Source of the DNA: Nocardia sputorum
Lineage (GTDB): Bacteria; Actinomycetota; Actinomycetes; Mycobacteriales; Mycobacteriaceae
Direction of reading: 5' to 3'
Assembly: GCF_027924405.1 (NCBI RefSeq)
Contig: NZ_AP026978.1
Span: 4,402,001 to 4,466,000, forward strand
DNA: 64,000 nt
Below, piece by piece: positions 1-8,564 of this stretch. The notes below the pieces were generated by a model, which saw only the letters and a program-made list of their open reading frames with translations, ran no database searches and was not told the DNA's origin. Each line of letters starts with the position of its first letter. Within the stretch, counting starts at the first letter, position 1. Made by a program: the position numbers and the translations under genes.

Positions 1-1
1 C

Positions 2-571
2 TCGATCTCCTGCGGGTTCGAGCTCGTCACGCATCCGATGTCGTATGAGTACGCCCTCGAGCGGTTTCCGTGGCAGCTGCTCAACAGGCTGCGGTTGCTG
101 GGCTGCTACACCGACGACGGCGTCGGCATCCACGTCCACGTCTCCCGCGCCGGGTTCTCCTCCCCCGCGCATGCCTACCGGTGGCTGAAATTCGTGTACC
201 GGAACGAGGAGTCGGTCACGACGCTGGCGCGGCGGTCCTCGACCTGGGCGCAGTTCTCCCCGCAACAGCGTTCCAGCGCGTTGGAATACGCCAAGGGAGG
301 CCAAGCCGGATACGGCCGGTATCAGGCGATCAACGTCTGCCCGGAAGACACTTTCGAGCTGCGGGTCTTCGCCAGTTCCCTACACCCCCAGCAGGTCCAA
401 GCCGCGTTGGCGTTCGCCGCGGCGTCGGTCGAATACACCCGCGCGCTGTCGGCGGCCGATATCGCGCGCCGACGCGGCTGGGAATGGACCGCCTTCACCA
501 CCTGGGTGCGCTCGCGCCCGGTCTACTCCCCGCTGCTGGCCGAAATGGAGGCCCTCGCATGTGCATCCTGA
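2..571 (+). CDS. Amidoligase-like protein, C-terminal part (5' end outside window)
   Basis: The frame is open to the window edge, so the N-terminus is missing. The visible part reads like the plasmid/phage amidoligase (COOH-NH2 ligase) family: a GFELVTHPMS strand near the edge, then GIHVHVS, a YRWLKFVYRNE helix, RYQAINV and TFELRVFASSLHP, the usual order of conserved blocks. Such enzymes are predicted to join an amine to a carboxyl group using ATP. The stop codon overlaps the ATG of a class II glutamine amidotransferase, a pairing described for this family, where the amidotransferase may supply ammonia or cleave the product. Substrate unknown. Family assignment is from motif reading only. Confidence 0.75.
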   Translation, partial: SISCGFELVTHPMSYEYALERFPWQLLNRLRLLGCYTDDGVGIHVHVSRAGFSSPAHAYRWLKFVYRNEESVTTLARRSSTWAQFSPQQRSSALEYAKGGQAGYGRYQAINVCPEDTFELRVFASSLHPQQVQAALAFAAASVEYTRALSAADIARRRGWEWTAFTTWVRSRPVYSPLLAEMEALACAS

Positions 572-1314
572 CATTCGTCAAACCCGGTATCAGCCCCGAC
601 CTCGACGCCTTGGCCAACGGTGCGTTGGCCAACCCGCACGGCCACGGCTACGCCGTGCTCACCGACACCGGCATCCTTGTCGGGCGCGGCATGAATGCCG
701 AGAAGGTGATCACCGAGTTCGCCGCCGTGCGTCAGCGTCATCCGGAGGGTGCGGCGTTGTTCCATTCCCGGTTGGCCACCCACGGTCTTCGCACCGTCGC
801 CAACTGTCATCCCTTCCTCGTCGGCGCCGACGAGCGAACCGTGCTCGCGCACAACGGGATCCTGCCGGACAACGTCCACCCGACCAGAGGCGATCAGCGC
901 AGCGACACCCGTATCGCCGCCGAGGATTTCCTGCCGACCCAACCGTTCGGGTCGCTGGATTCGTGGGCGGGACGGGAGCGGCTGGAGCGGTGGCTGGGCA
1001 GCGACAAGATGGTGCTGCTGACCATCGACCCCGCCTACAAGCATTCGGCCTACATCTTCAACGAAGGCTACGGGCACTGGGACGGCGGGATCTGGTACTC
1101 CAACCGCACCTACCTGCCGCACACCTGGGGCTACACCGGCGCCGTGGACTGGGAGTACTGCCTGGGCTGCGGCGAAATCGACCCCGAACAGCCCGGACCG
1201 CACTGCACCACGTGCGGATTCTGCGCCGAGTGCCTGCGCCGCGTTCGACGGTCTGGACCGCTACGCCGACCTCATCGAACTCGAGAACGCCTGACCGCGC
1301 ACACCTGGCTCTGA
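559..1314 (+). CDS. Class II glutamine amidotransferase (Ntn-hydrolase) domain protein
   Basis: Starts MCILTF, placing Cys2 as the expected N-terminal nucleophile after Met removal. Further class II amidotransferase signatures are GHGYAVL, FHSRLATHG, NCHPFL and VLAHNGIL in the usual order within the first 100 residues, so it probably hydrolyses glutamine or an amide. Near the C-terminus is a small Cys cluster (CLGC, CTTCGFCAEC) that could bind zinc. The ATG lies inside the end of the upstream amidoligase gene, so the two are translationally coupled. Oddity: beyond about position 1240 the given frame becomes Arg-rich, while the +1 frame reads FDGLDRYADLIELENA and stops at 1292-1294. This suggests a one-base insertion or sequence error near the 3' end. 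Confidence 0.8.
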   Translation: MCILTFVKPGISPDLDALANGALANPHGHGYAVLTDTGILVGRGMNAEKVITEFAAVRQRHPEGAALFHSRLATHGLRTVANCHPFLVGADERTVLAHNGILPDNVHPTRGDQRSDTRIAAEDFLPTQPFGSLDSWAGRERLERWLGSDKMVLLTIDPAYKHSAYIFNEGYGHWDGGIWYSNRTYLPHTWGYTGAVDWEYCLGCGEIDPEQPGPHCTTCGFCAECLRRVRRSGPLRRPHRTRERLTAHTWL

Positions 1315-1362
1315 TCGCCGTCCAACGGCCGCGAACCCACTTCGAGAAAGGCAGATCCTGCC

Positions 1363-1617
1363 GTGCCCTACTACCCGAATCTGGCCACGATCCTCATCCA
1401 CACCCGCGACGTCGACGGCCACGCCATCATCGTCAGCACCGACGGCCAGCACCTGCGGGTGCTGCTGCGCGACCGCGATGAACCCGACGACGACTGGCGC
1501 TACGCCGATCTCGACGCTCACACCGCCGACGCCCTCGCCACCGTACTGTCCGGCCACGCCCGACCTCGCCCGCAACGGCGTGGCGGGTGGTGGCGGCGCC
1601 TGGGAGGCGGTCGCTGA
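1363..1617 (+). CDS. Small hypothetical protein (84 aa)
   Basis: GTG start about 10 bases after a GAGAAAGG ribosome-binding sequence. The product begins MPYYPNLATILIHTRD, is rich in Asp and Arg, and ends in a basic tail. I recognise no family. The predicted fold (short strands, HAIIVSTDGQHLRVLL) looks like a small beta-rich protein. The TGA overlaps the ATG of the next gene, so it belongs to the coupled run of small genes that fills 0.5-3.3 kb. Likely part of the plasmid or integrative-element accessory set. No function can be assigned. Confidence 0.6.
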   Translation: MPYYPNLATILIHTRDVDGHAIIVSTDGQHLRVLLRDRDEPDDDWRYADLDAHTADALATVLSGHARPRPQRRGGWWRRLGGGR

Positions 1618-2075
1618 TGACCGACCACCACCTGCCACCGGCACCGCATGCTGACGCATCCGAGCCCGAGTTCCTTCACCAGGTCCTCGCTCGAATCGAC
1701 CGCTGGTTCGACGACGCCAACCCCGACGACCTCCATGCCGCCCGCGACCTGCTGCGCCAGCGCCTGGCCAGCACCATCGCGGCCGTCGCTGCCGCTGACG
1801 ACAGCGACCGCGGTGATCCAGTGGTCGCCCTCATCGCGACCGAACTGCATCGGCTTCGCCGAACCCGGGTGACGGCCACGGTCATCACCCGCGGCGGCCA
1901 CGTCCACGACCACGTCCGCGTCCATGCGGTGCACCGCCACCACACCGTGCTCTCCCGCGCCGGCGAGCAGGCCGGGGTGCTGCTGCCGCTGACGTTCATC
2001 GAATCCGTCACCCCGCTCAGCGGGGGCACGGCCGACGCTGTGTCCGCCGTGTTCTCCCACCGGAAGGAGTGCTGA
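1617..2075 (+). CDS. Hypothetical protein (152 aa)
   Basis: ATG at 1617 overlaps the preceding stop (CTGATGA), so I chose it over the upstream in-frame GTG at 1587. The N-terminal half is helical (EPEFLHQVLARIDRWFDD, LHAARDLLRQRL). The second half has strands with several His residues (GGHVHDHVRVHAVHRHH) that could bind metal, although this is only a composition observation. No family recognised. A GGAAGGAG Shine-Dalgarno at its 3' end serves the next gene. Member of the coupled plasmid operon. Confidence 0.6.
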   Translation: MTDHHLPPAPHADASEPEFLHQVLARIDRWFDDANPDDLHAARDLLRQRLASTIAAVAAADDSDRGDPVVALIATELHRLRRTRVTATVITRGGHVHDHVRVHAVHRHHTVLSRAGEQAGVLLPLTFIESVTPLSGGTADAVSAVFSHRKEC

Positions 2076-2078
2076 GCA

Positions 2079-2552
2079 TTGGCTTCGGTCGCACTGTGGT
2101 TCCCGCTGTCGAAGGTGATCGACCTCGCCGAGCACGCGATGGCCGCTTCGCAGCATTCCCGCTCCCCGTATGCCGATCCCGGCCCAGCGGTGCCGTCCCT
2201 GATCTGGGTCAAAGACCACGGCATCTACCTGATGAGCAACGGCATCCCCCACCAGCCCGGCGAACCCGACAGCCCCGACTACCAGGCGCACGTGGTCTAC
2301 GCCCTCCACCACGGCCCCGGAACCCACTGGATCCACGGTGACCCGCTCGGTGACGACTTCGTCGAATACCTCCATCTCACCGAGAACTTCGACGGCCACA
2401 CGCTCATCGAACTCATCCGCACCTACGCCGCGATGAACGGCTGGCTGTCCATCACCGTCTCAACCAAACGCTTCACACTGATGTTCAGCCCCACCGCGCC
2501 CACCACTCCGCTGCGCAGCGCTGACCAGCGCCCCTCCCGCGGAGTGAGGTGA
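2079..2552 (+). CDS. DUF3085-like protein
   Basis: TTG start 10 bases after a GGAAGGA ribosome-binding site. The N-terminal part LWFPLSKVIDLAEHA followed by LIWVKDHGIYLMSNG is the pattern I associate with DUF3085 proteins of actinobacterial plasmids and phages. Function unknown. The central part (ALHHGPGTHWIHGDPLGDDF) carries several acidic and His residues. The stop overlaps the GTG of the next gene by 4 bases. The family name is from memory of the motif and should be treated as tentative; it is encoded in the same coupled run as genes of unknown function. Confidence 0.55.
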   Translation: MASVALWFPLSKVIDLAEHAMAASQHSRSPYADPGPAVPSLIWVKDHGIYLMSNGIPHQPGEPDSPDYQAHVVYALHHGPGTHWIHGDPLGDDFVEYLHLTENFDGHTLIELIRTYAAMNGWLSITVSTKRFTLMFSPTAPTTPLRSADQRPSRGVR

Positions 2553-3055
2553 TCGTGGCGGGAATCGACTCCACCCATTACCTCGCCCGTCTCCAGACCG
2601 ATCCTCAATACCGGTCGGTCCTGCCCAACCTCGCCCCCACCGCACGGGTGCTCGTAGCGGGCTATCACGCCGCGTTCGCGACCCCGCCGCGGCCGGGCGC
2701 CCCGATCGGCGTGTTCCCCGGCGTAGACCCTGACGCGGCCAGAGCAGGGGCGGCGGTCGTCATGGCGTTGGTGCGCATCGAATACGCAACCCGAGTCACC
2801 GTCGATGCGGACGGCGGCAGCCGAGACATCTGGCAGCAACAGCTGTTCGATCGGTTGCCGACCGGGTACGGGTGGCGGCTGCTGCCTGCCCAGCTCGATG
2901 AGCGTGGCCGGTGGCTGATCGCGCGCGGCAACCTCGCAGCCAGCGGCCTCCAGGCGTTGCTGCCGCGGTCGGTCAGCATCCAGGTGCCCGGCGCACCCGT
3001 CGCGGTCGCGGTGCACGACCTCGACCCGCACACCGGCCGCCGCTGGCCGTGGTGA
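2549..3055 (+). CDS. Hypothetical protein (168 aa)
   Basis: GTG start overlapping the stop of the preceding gene (GTGA) after a GAGTGAGG ribosome-binding sequence. The protein starts MIVAGIDSTHYLARL, has an Ala-rich helix (VDPDAARAGAAVVMALVRIEY) and a DIWQQQLFDRLPTGYGWRLLPAQ segment. No family recognised. The TGA overlaps the GTG of the next gene, continuing the chain of translational coupling. Probably an accessory protein of the plasmid-like element. Confidence 0.55.
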   Translation: MIVAGIDSTHYLARLQTDPQYRSVLPNLAPTARVLVAGYHAAFATPPRPGAPIGVFPGVDPDAARAGAAVVMALVRIEYATRVTVDADGGSRDIWQQQLFDRLPTGYGWRLLPAQLDERGRWLIARGNLAASGLQALLPRSVSIQVPGAPVAVAVHDLDPHTGRRWPW

Positions 3056-3261
3056 TCACCAACGCCACCGAACTGGTGGCCTGGATCGAAACCAACCTTC
3101 CCCACCTCGACCCCGACCGGTTCGAGCCCTGGGTCGTCGAACCTCCGGTCCCGGGCGCGCTACGCGCGGTGATCGAGATCCGCATCCACGCCCCCGGCGT
3201 CACCGAGCGGGTGCTCCGCCTCGAGGTCTCGGCCGCACCGACCCAGCCCACCCAGTCCTGA
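3052..3261 (+). CDS. Small hypothetical protein (69 aa)
   Basis: GTG start at 3052 overlaps the TGA of the upstream gene (GTGA), the same coupling as its neighbours. The product VITNATELVAWIETNLP... contains a short helix, then two strands (AVIEIRIHAPG, RVLRLEVSA). An upstream in-frame start at 2911 exists but would run through the preceding gene and is less likely. No family recognised. Last gene of the coupled run; 61 bases separate it from the next gene. Confidence 0.5.
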   Translation: MITNATELVAWIETNLPHLDPDRFEPWVVEPPVPGALRAVIEIRIHAPGVTERVLRLEVSAAPTQPTQS

Positions 3262-3322
3262 CACTCCGCCCGTCTGCCACTTCAGGTGGGCCCATCCTCC
3301 GATCGATTCGAGGTGATCTTCG

Positions 3323-4003
3323 TTGACTGAACCCGCACTACCGGCGCGACCGCCGATCCCTGTGCGGTTGGCACACGCACCGCTGGCGCAGGGGCTGGTG
3401 GTCCCCTACATCACCCTCGCCCACCGCGACCGCACCCGCCCAGTCTGGGGCAAACTCGACCAGCGACGACTGCGAGACACGCTGGCGCGCAAGCTGTGCC
3501 AGGTCTGCGGGCAGCCGCTGGAGGACCGGGTCCTGCTCTACATCCGCCCCGCCGACCACCTGCGCGGTATCACCCCGGAACCGGGCGTGCATCCCGAATG
3601 CGGCCACTACTCCCGCCGCGCGTGCCCGATGCTGGCGGGACGGCAGACCCGCTACAACCCGCACCCGCCCGCGAAGTTCGCCCGCTGCGAGGACCCGGCC
3701 TGCCACTGCTGGCGGTGGCAGCCCAACGAGCGGGATCCCCGCGAGGCGCCGCGCGAAGGCCAGCCCGCCGACGCCTGGTACGAGGTGTGGATCCCGATCT
3801 CGGACTACATCGTCGTCCACGACCCCGGAACCGACACCGCCCCACCCGGCATCGGCATCAACCTACGCGGAGTCATGCTGCTGAAGATCCGCAAGGTCCG
3901 CGACGCCGCGGCGGCTGTTGACGGGTCATCCCTTCCGATCGATCTGCTGCCCTCTTACGCGGCCTTCGCGAAACTATTCGGCCTCAAAGGCATGCGGCTG
4001 TGA
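3323..4003 (+). CDS. Cys-rich hypothetical protein of plasmid/phage type (226 aa)
   Basis: TTG start with a GAGGTGA ribosome-binding site 6 bases upstream. The first third reads IPVRLAHAPLAQGLVVPYI then CQVCGQPL, PECGHYSRRACPM and CEDPACHC, giving a set of paired Cys/His residues likely to bind zinc. The second half is WYEVWIPISDYIVVHDP, then a helical C-terminus. This layout is shared by uncharacterised proteins common on actinobacterial plasmids and phages, as far as I recall; function unknown. It ends the first gene block and is followed by 328 non-coding bases. Confidence 0.65.
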   Translation: MTEPALPARPPIPVRLAHAPLAQGLVVPYITLAHRDRTRPVWGKLDQRRLRDTLARKLCQVCGQPLEDRVLLYIRPADHLRGITPEPGVHPECGHYSRRACPMLAGRQTRYNPHPPAKFARCEDPACHCWRWQPNERDPREAPREGQPADAWYEVWIPISDYIVVHDPGTDTAPPGIGINLRGVMLLKIRKVRDAAAAVDGSSLPIDLLPSYAAFAKLFGLKGMRL

Positions 4004-4331
4004 CGGCCTCGCGCAAGACGCTCGCCCCCATCGGTGGGGCTGCTGCAGAACGCCGAGCGCACCACCAAGTGCGGTTTGCCTGTGGCCTCTTGGGCGGCCT
4101 GCCTCCGCCCTTTGCTGCCCGCGCTGAGCTATTGCGCGCTGCTTCACCCGACGCCGAGGCGCGATCGTGGATATGCCCGTCCCCTTCCAGGACACGATCA
4201 CTATCCCGCGCCCTCTGGTGATCCGCCACCGTCACACGAGACCGCGCCACTCGGTGCGCGTGTCTTCCCTGCTGTGCCTCACCCGCTGTGGGTGAGGGAT
4301 GCCCCTGTCCTAGTGATCGAGGAGGCTTGTC
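4004..4331. other. Intergenic region without a convincing gene
   Basis: A 73-codon frame exists from 4000 but has no ribosome-binding site of its own and an amino-acid composition unlike its neighbours, so I regard it as non-coding. The stretch contains a hairpin at 4277-4297 and an AGGAGG ribosome-binding site at 4319-4324 for the next gene. I saw no promoter close to consensus. Confidence 0.6.
4277..4297 (+). terminator. Hairpin between gene blocks
   Basis: A perfect 8-bp stem (CCTCACCC / GGGTGAGG) with a GCTGT loop, 34 bases before the GTG of the DUF4192 gene. There is no U-tract after it, so it is either a weak terminator, an attenuator or a regulatory hairpin in the next gene's leader. 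Confidence 0.4.
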
Positions 4332-5309
4332 GTGTCGTTCGTTGATGATCCCGGCCGGTTCATCGCCGAGGCGTTGGCTACGTTGCCGGAACCACCGCAG
4401 CGGTCACTGGTGGTGATGACCTTGCGGGAACCGGCGTCCGGACCGGACGGATATATCGCCGTAGAACGCATCCGCCACGAAGACCTGCACAGGACGCGCC
4501 ACTACCTGGCCACGAGTCCGATCCTGGACCGCACCCGCCGGTGGTGCGCCCGGCACCGCCCGGAGGTCGTCGCCGTGGTCGTGGTCGACGGCCCGACCCC
4601 TGGCACACCGTTTCCCCGCGACGAATATCGCGAGCTCATGGCCCGGTTTCACGATCAACTCACCGCACTGGGAGTCGGTGTGTTCGCGGCGTGGTCGGTC
4701 ACCGGCCGCGACCCGGGCCACCCCTGGGCCGACCTGGTCGGCAGCGAGCACGGTCTGCTGCCCTACCCACCACCACGCGGCGGCAGCGTCGAGAACCTTC
4801 CCCCCGATCTGGTGCCGGATGCCGAGCTGGCGGCCGAGGTCGCCGCACTGGTGACGGTGCGTGACGGGGACCGTGAGCTGTCGCGGCAACGGCTGCGACT
4901 GACCCTGATACAGGTCGAGGCGGTCCACGCCGGGGGTGTTCTGTCGGCCGCGGAGATCGCCGAGCTCGCCGACGCACTGAGCGACGGCCTGGTCCGCGAC
5001 AGCCTGTACGCCTTCGCCGCCGGCCCGAAACGACCACGCGGACATCGGTTGTGGGCGTTGCTGGTGCGGGCGTTGCCCTCACCCCACCGCACTGCGGCGG
5101 CGATGTTGTGTGCGGTCACCGCCTATGTCGACGGTGACCGTGACCGGGCGCGTGCGGCGATCGGGATCGCGGTGGCCGACGACCCCGACAACCCGACGGT
5201 GCAGGCGATGGCCGCCGGAATCCACCGCACCGTCCCGGTCGCGCTGTTTCGCGCCGCGCTGGGTGCCGGACGCGCCGGCACCGCTCAACTCGGCATCGAC
5301 ATCGACTGA
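4332..5309 (+). CDS. DUF4192 family protein
   Basis: GTG start 7 bases after AGGAGG. The 325-residue product shows the DUF4192 layout: an N-terminal FIAEALATLPEPPQRSLVVM block, a central EVVAVVVVDG strand, LGVGVFAAWSV, and a C-terminal helical part with LWALLVRALPSPHRTAAAML and YVDGDRDRARAAIGIAV. DUF4192 proteins are frequent on actinobacterial chromosomes and plasmids and have no established role. It sits 36 bases before a dprA-like gene and likely shares its transcript. Confidence 0.8.
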   Translation: MSFVDDPGRFIAEALATLPEPPQRSLVVMTLREPASGPDGYIAVERIRHEDLHRTRHYLATSPILDRTRRWCARHRPEVVAVVVVDGPTPGTPFPRDEYRELMARFHDQLTALGVGVFAAWSVTGRDPGHPWADLVGSEHGLLPYPPPRGGSVENLPPDLVPDAELAAEVAALVTVRDGDRELSRQRLRLTLIQVEAVHAGGVLSAAEIAELADALSDGLVRDSLYAFAAGPKRPRGHRLWALLVRALPSPHRTAAAMLCAVTAYVDGDRDRARAAIGIAVADDPDNPTVQAMAAGIHRTVPVALFRAALGAGRAGTAQLGIDID

Positions 5310-5345
5310 AACTCCCCACCCGCATCGACCCTTCGTGGAGGCTTC

Positions 5346-6278
5346 ATGATTCCCGCATCGCAGTCCCCCTCGCGCCGGCTGGCGTGGGCGATCCTCGCGC
5401 GCGCTGCGCTGACTGCGGCGCCGGTCGTGCGCGAGCTGCTGCACACCCTCGAGGTCGAGGAGGCCGCCGCACGGCTCACCACCGGCCAGGATGTCGCGGC
5501 CGATCTTCCGCGGGATCTGCGGGGGCTGGCCGCGCGGGATCTGGACCGCGCGGATGCGCTCGGCGTTCGGCTGCTCACCCGTGACGATGCCGAGTGGCCA
5601 GGGAATGCGGGACTGTCCGACCTGGACGCACCCGGCATCAGCGGTGGGAGTCCGGTGGCGTTGTGGGTGCGCGGGGCACCGCGGCAGGCCCCGCTGTCGC
5701 AGTTCACCGTCGCGGTCGTCGGTGCCCGTGCCGCCTCCGGCTACGGGGTGCGTGTTACTCATGACCTGGCCGGTGATTTGGCTGAGCGTGGTTGGACGGT
5801 TATCAGTGGCGGCGCGTTCGGGATCGATGCCGCCGCTCATCGCGCGGCGCTCACCCGTGGTGGTCGCACGATCGCCGTTGTCGCGACCGGGCTGGGTCGC
5901 GCCTACCCGGCCGCGCATCGCGAGTTGTTCGACCGGATCGCCGAGTCCGGGATGCTCATCTCCGAGTATCCGCCCGATACCCCGGCGGCCAAACACCGGT
6001 TCCTGCAACGCAATCGGCTCGTCGCCGCGCTGTCGAGCGCCGTCGTCATTCCCGAATGCGTCTTCCGGGGCGACACCCGCAATACCGCCAACTGGGCGCG
6101 TCAGCTCAACCGCCCGGTGCTCGCGGTCCCCGGACCGATCTACTCCGCGGCCTCGACCGGCTGCCACGAGCTGATCCGCGCTGGTCATGCCCGCCTGGTC
6201 ACCGATGCCCAACAGGTCATCGACGACATCACATCCACCCCCGCCCCGCCGCACAGCGGTGACCGGCCCATCGCATAA
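5346..6278 (+). CDS. dprA: DprA-like DNA-processing protein
   Basis: ATG after a GTGGAGG ribosome-binding site. The Rossmann-like DprA core is complete: VVGARAASGYGVR (near residue 124), ISGGAFGIDAAAHRAAL, VVATGLGRAYPAAH, MLISEYPPDTP, FLQRNRLVAALS, and RPVLAVPGP followed by STGCHELI. DprA binds single-stranded DNA and loads RecA during uptake of incoming DNA. The usual SGSLITA-type segment is altered here (ECVFRGDTRNTANWA), so this is a divergent, plasmid-type member. It lies near ParB-like and SSB genes, consistent with handling incoming or replicating plasmid single strands. The C-terminal winged-helix domain of chromosomal DprA seems to be absent. Confidence 0.85.
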   Translation: MIPASQSPSRRLAWAILARAALTAAPVVRELLHTLEVEEAAARLTTGQDVAADLPRDLRGLAARDLDRADALGVRLLTRDDAEWPGNAGLSDLDAPGISGGSPVALWVRGAPRQAPLSQFTVAVVGARAASGYGVRVTHDLAGDLAERGWTVISGGAFGIDAAAHRAALTRGGRTIAVVATGLGRAYPAAHRELFDRIAESGMLISEYPPDTPAAKHRFLQRNRLVAALSSAVVIPECVFRGDTRNTANWARQLNRPVLAVPGPIYSAASTGCHELIRAGHARLVTDAQQVIDDITSTPAPPHSGDRPIA

Positions 6279-6387
6279 CCATCCGGCGCTCGTCGGCTCA
6301 TCCGGGCGGCCCGATCGCGGTTCGCCCCTGCTTCACTTCCCCGCTCCGGCGGCAATCGTCCGCCGACCCATCACAGGAGGTTTCCTC

Positions 6388-6627
6388 ATGTCCGCGTCCA
6401 CCGTTGCCGTGCAGTCCCTGCCCCGGGGCGAGTTCGAGCGTCTCGAGCACCTCGGCTACGCCGGAGCCACCCCCGCTATCACCGACTCGGCCGTGCTGGA
6501 CCGCTGGCGCGGCGAACACCCGGCCTGGCGGGGTCGCTACTGGGCGTTCCTCGACGACGGCGAGCACGGCGTGCTGCGACTGCGCCCGATCAACGTCGCC
6601 CGCCACAGCGCCCAGCCAGCCGCCTGA
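6388..6627 (+). CDS. Small hypothetical protein (79 aa)
   Basis: ATG at 6388 follows a strong ACAGGAGG ribosome-binding site by 8 bases, which decides the start over an in-frame upstream ATG at 6187. The product contains RGEFERLEHLGYAGATPAITDSAVLDRWR and RYWAFLDDGEHGVLRL, a compact charged helix-strand arrangement. No family recognised. It lies between the dprA-like and parB-like genes and is probably co-transcribed with them. Confidence 0.65.
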   Translation: MSASTVAVQSLPRGEFERLEHLGYAGATPAITDSAVLDRWRGEHPAWRGRYWAFLDDGEHGVLRLRPINVARHSAQPAA

Positions 6628-6740
6628 CCTCTCATCCACGCGGGTGCTCGCCCGTGCCCTGTCGTTCCCGTTTCCGTCCTCCGGCGCGGCGGCCTCACCT
6701 GTGACTGGTGGGGTCGTCGCGCCGCTTGCACTGAGGAGCC

Positions 6741-8438
6741 GTGTTGACTACTTCCACCCTGACCGCCGTTGCCGACCCGACCACCGATCCCGGCCCTGAC
6801 ACCGACCCGGTGGCTGTCGAAGAGACCCCCTCCGTTGCCGCCGAACAGCCCGCCCCTCCGGTCGAAGAGCCGACCGTCATCGAGGAGCCGCCGGTGCTCG
6901 ACCTGCCCGAGGCCAAGGCGGAGTACCTGGATCCGGCGCAGTTGGTAATCGCCGAAAACGTCCGCAAGAGTTTCGATCTCACCGCCCACCCCGACGAGGC
7001 CGCGTCGATTCGCGAGTTCGGTGTCGGCAACCCGATCCGCGCCGAACGCGAGCCCGACGGCTCCGTGCATGTCGTCGACGGGCAGATCCGCACACTGATC
7101 GCCCGCGAAGTCGGCCTGACGCGAGTGCCGGTGTGGGTCACCGACGCCCCCACCGACATCGACGCCAAGGAACGCCGGATCGCGCGGACGTTGACCCAGA
7201 TGAACCTCAACGACCGCCGTATCCCGCTCACCGACACCGACCGCGCCACCGGCATCGCGTTGATGCTCGACCTCGGCGCGTCGGCCACCCGGATCGCGAA
7301 AGGATTGCAGCGCAAACGCTCAGAGATCCAGAAGACTGCCGCGGTCGGCGCCTCCGATACCGCCAAGCAGCTGCTCGAGCAGCGCCAGTACGGCCTCGAT
7401 CAACTCGCAGTGATCGCCCACTACGAGAACCTGGGCGACACCGACGCAGTCGAACGCCTGGCGACGGCGGGCCGGTGGAGCTTCGCCTCCACCGCGAAAC
7501 GGATCGAGCACGACCGCGCCGAAACCCGCGCCCGCCTCCAGGAATCGCTGCCCTACGGCGCGTACGGGTTCGGCATCCTCGCCACCGAACCCAACACCAG
7601 CGAACCGGACCCGGACTACATCCCGGCCAGCGATCTGGTCACCGCCGCGAGTGAGCCGGTCAGCGAGGAGCTCATCTACGCCGACCCGGGCCAGTGGGTG
7701 GTGTATCTCGAGGTGCAGGACAACGGGCTGCTGGTGGACAAGGACACCGGCGCGATCATCGACCCGGGCACCGTCGACTGGAGTACCCGCGGCGATCTGT
7801 CCGCCGAGCCCGCCGACGGGCGGGTGCACGCTGAGCAGGTGCAGTGGCGCGACCGCTGGATCCCCATCTACTTCCTGCCCGCCAGCGGACTCGCCGACAG
7901 CGGCCTGCAACGACTCATCCCCGATACCGGTGAGAGCTCCGAAGAGGCCGCCGCGAAGGCGGCGGCTGAGCGGGAGCAAGCGCGCCAGGACCGGCGGCGG
8001 GTGATCGAGCTGAACAAACGCGGGGACGCGGCCAACGCGCGACGGCAGGAGTTCCTGCCGCGCCTGCTGGCCGGGCGCACCCCGCCGCGGCAGGCCGCGG
8101 CGTTCGTCGCCGAATCCATGGCCCATTCCCTGGATCCGAGCGTGTTGCAGAAGGTGACCAAGCTGCTCGGGGTCGGTGGTTCTACCCAGCAGCTGGTCGC
8201 AGCGATCCATGCCGCGGCACCGTCGCGGGCGTGGATGATCGTGCTGGCCATGCAGGTCGCCGCCGCCGAGGCGCCGATCGGCAAGAGCTTCTGGCGCGAC
8301 AGCTCCGCGGCGACGAAACGGTATCTGCATTTCCTCGCCGACGCCGTAGCCGGAACCGAGCTGGACTTCGCGCTGGTCGATGTCGAACAGGCCGCCGCCG
8401 GAGACATCGACTACCGCGACATCGACCTCGCCTCCTGA
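6741..8438 (+). CDS. parB: ParB/RepB/Spo0J-like partition protein
   Basis: GTG start after TGAGGAG. After an acidic, Pro-rich N-terminal tail (about 65 residues) comes a ParB N-domain: LVIAENVRKSF, GVGNPIRAER, then HVVDGQIRTLIAREVG and VPVWVTD. A helix-turn-helix region follows (SATRIAKGLQRKRSEIQK). The C-terminal 250 residues are an extra region with an Arg/Glu-rich coiled segment (AAAKAAAEREQARQDRRRV). No ParA ATPase is visible nearby, so it could act in partition with a ParA elsewhere or as a DNA-binding or nuclease-like ParB relative. Large ParB-like proteins of this size are typical of actinobacterial plasmids and integrative elements. Confidence 0.8.
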   Translation: MLTTSTLTAVADPTTDPGPDTDPVAVEETPSVAAEQPAPPVEEPTVIEEPPVLDLPEAKAEYLDPAQLVIAENVRKSFDLTAHPDEAASIREFGVGNPIRAEREPDGSVHVVDGQIRTLIAREVGLTRVPVWVTDAPTDIDAKERRIARTLTQMNLNDRRIPLTDTDRATGIALMLDLGASATRIAKGLQRKRSEIQKTAAVGASDTAKQLLEQRQYGLDQLAVIAHYENLGDTDAVERLATAGRWSFASTAKRIEHDRAETRARLQESLPYGAYGFGILATEPNTSEPDPDYIPASDLVTAASEPVSEELIYADPGQWVVYLEVQDNGLLVDKDTGAIIDPGTVDWSTRGDLSAEPADGRVHAEQVQWRDRWIPIYFLPASGLADSGLQRLIPDTGESSEEAAAKAAAEREQARQDRRRVIELNKRGDAANARRQEFLPRLLAGRTPPRQAAAFVAESMAHSLDPSVLQKVTKLLGVGGSTQQLVAAIHAAAPSRAWMIVLAMQVAAAEAPIGKSFWRDSSAATKRYLHFLADAVAGTELDFALVDVEQAAAGDIDYRDIDLAS

Positions 8439-8564
8439 CCACCACCTCTGATCTGCCCGGAGGCACTCCGCTGTTCGTGCTGCTGCCACCGAGGCCACCA
8501 CCTCGGTGGCAGCCCGATCGCCGATTCATCCCCACCTGTCTACACCTTGTGAAGGAGCATGCTC

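Noticed and set aside
4000..4221. 73-codon frame coupled to the preceding stop
   Set aside because: No own ribosome-binding site, Arg/Ala-rich with no protein-like pattern; the coupling geometry may be chance.
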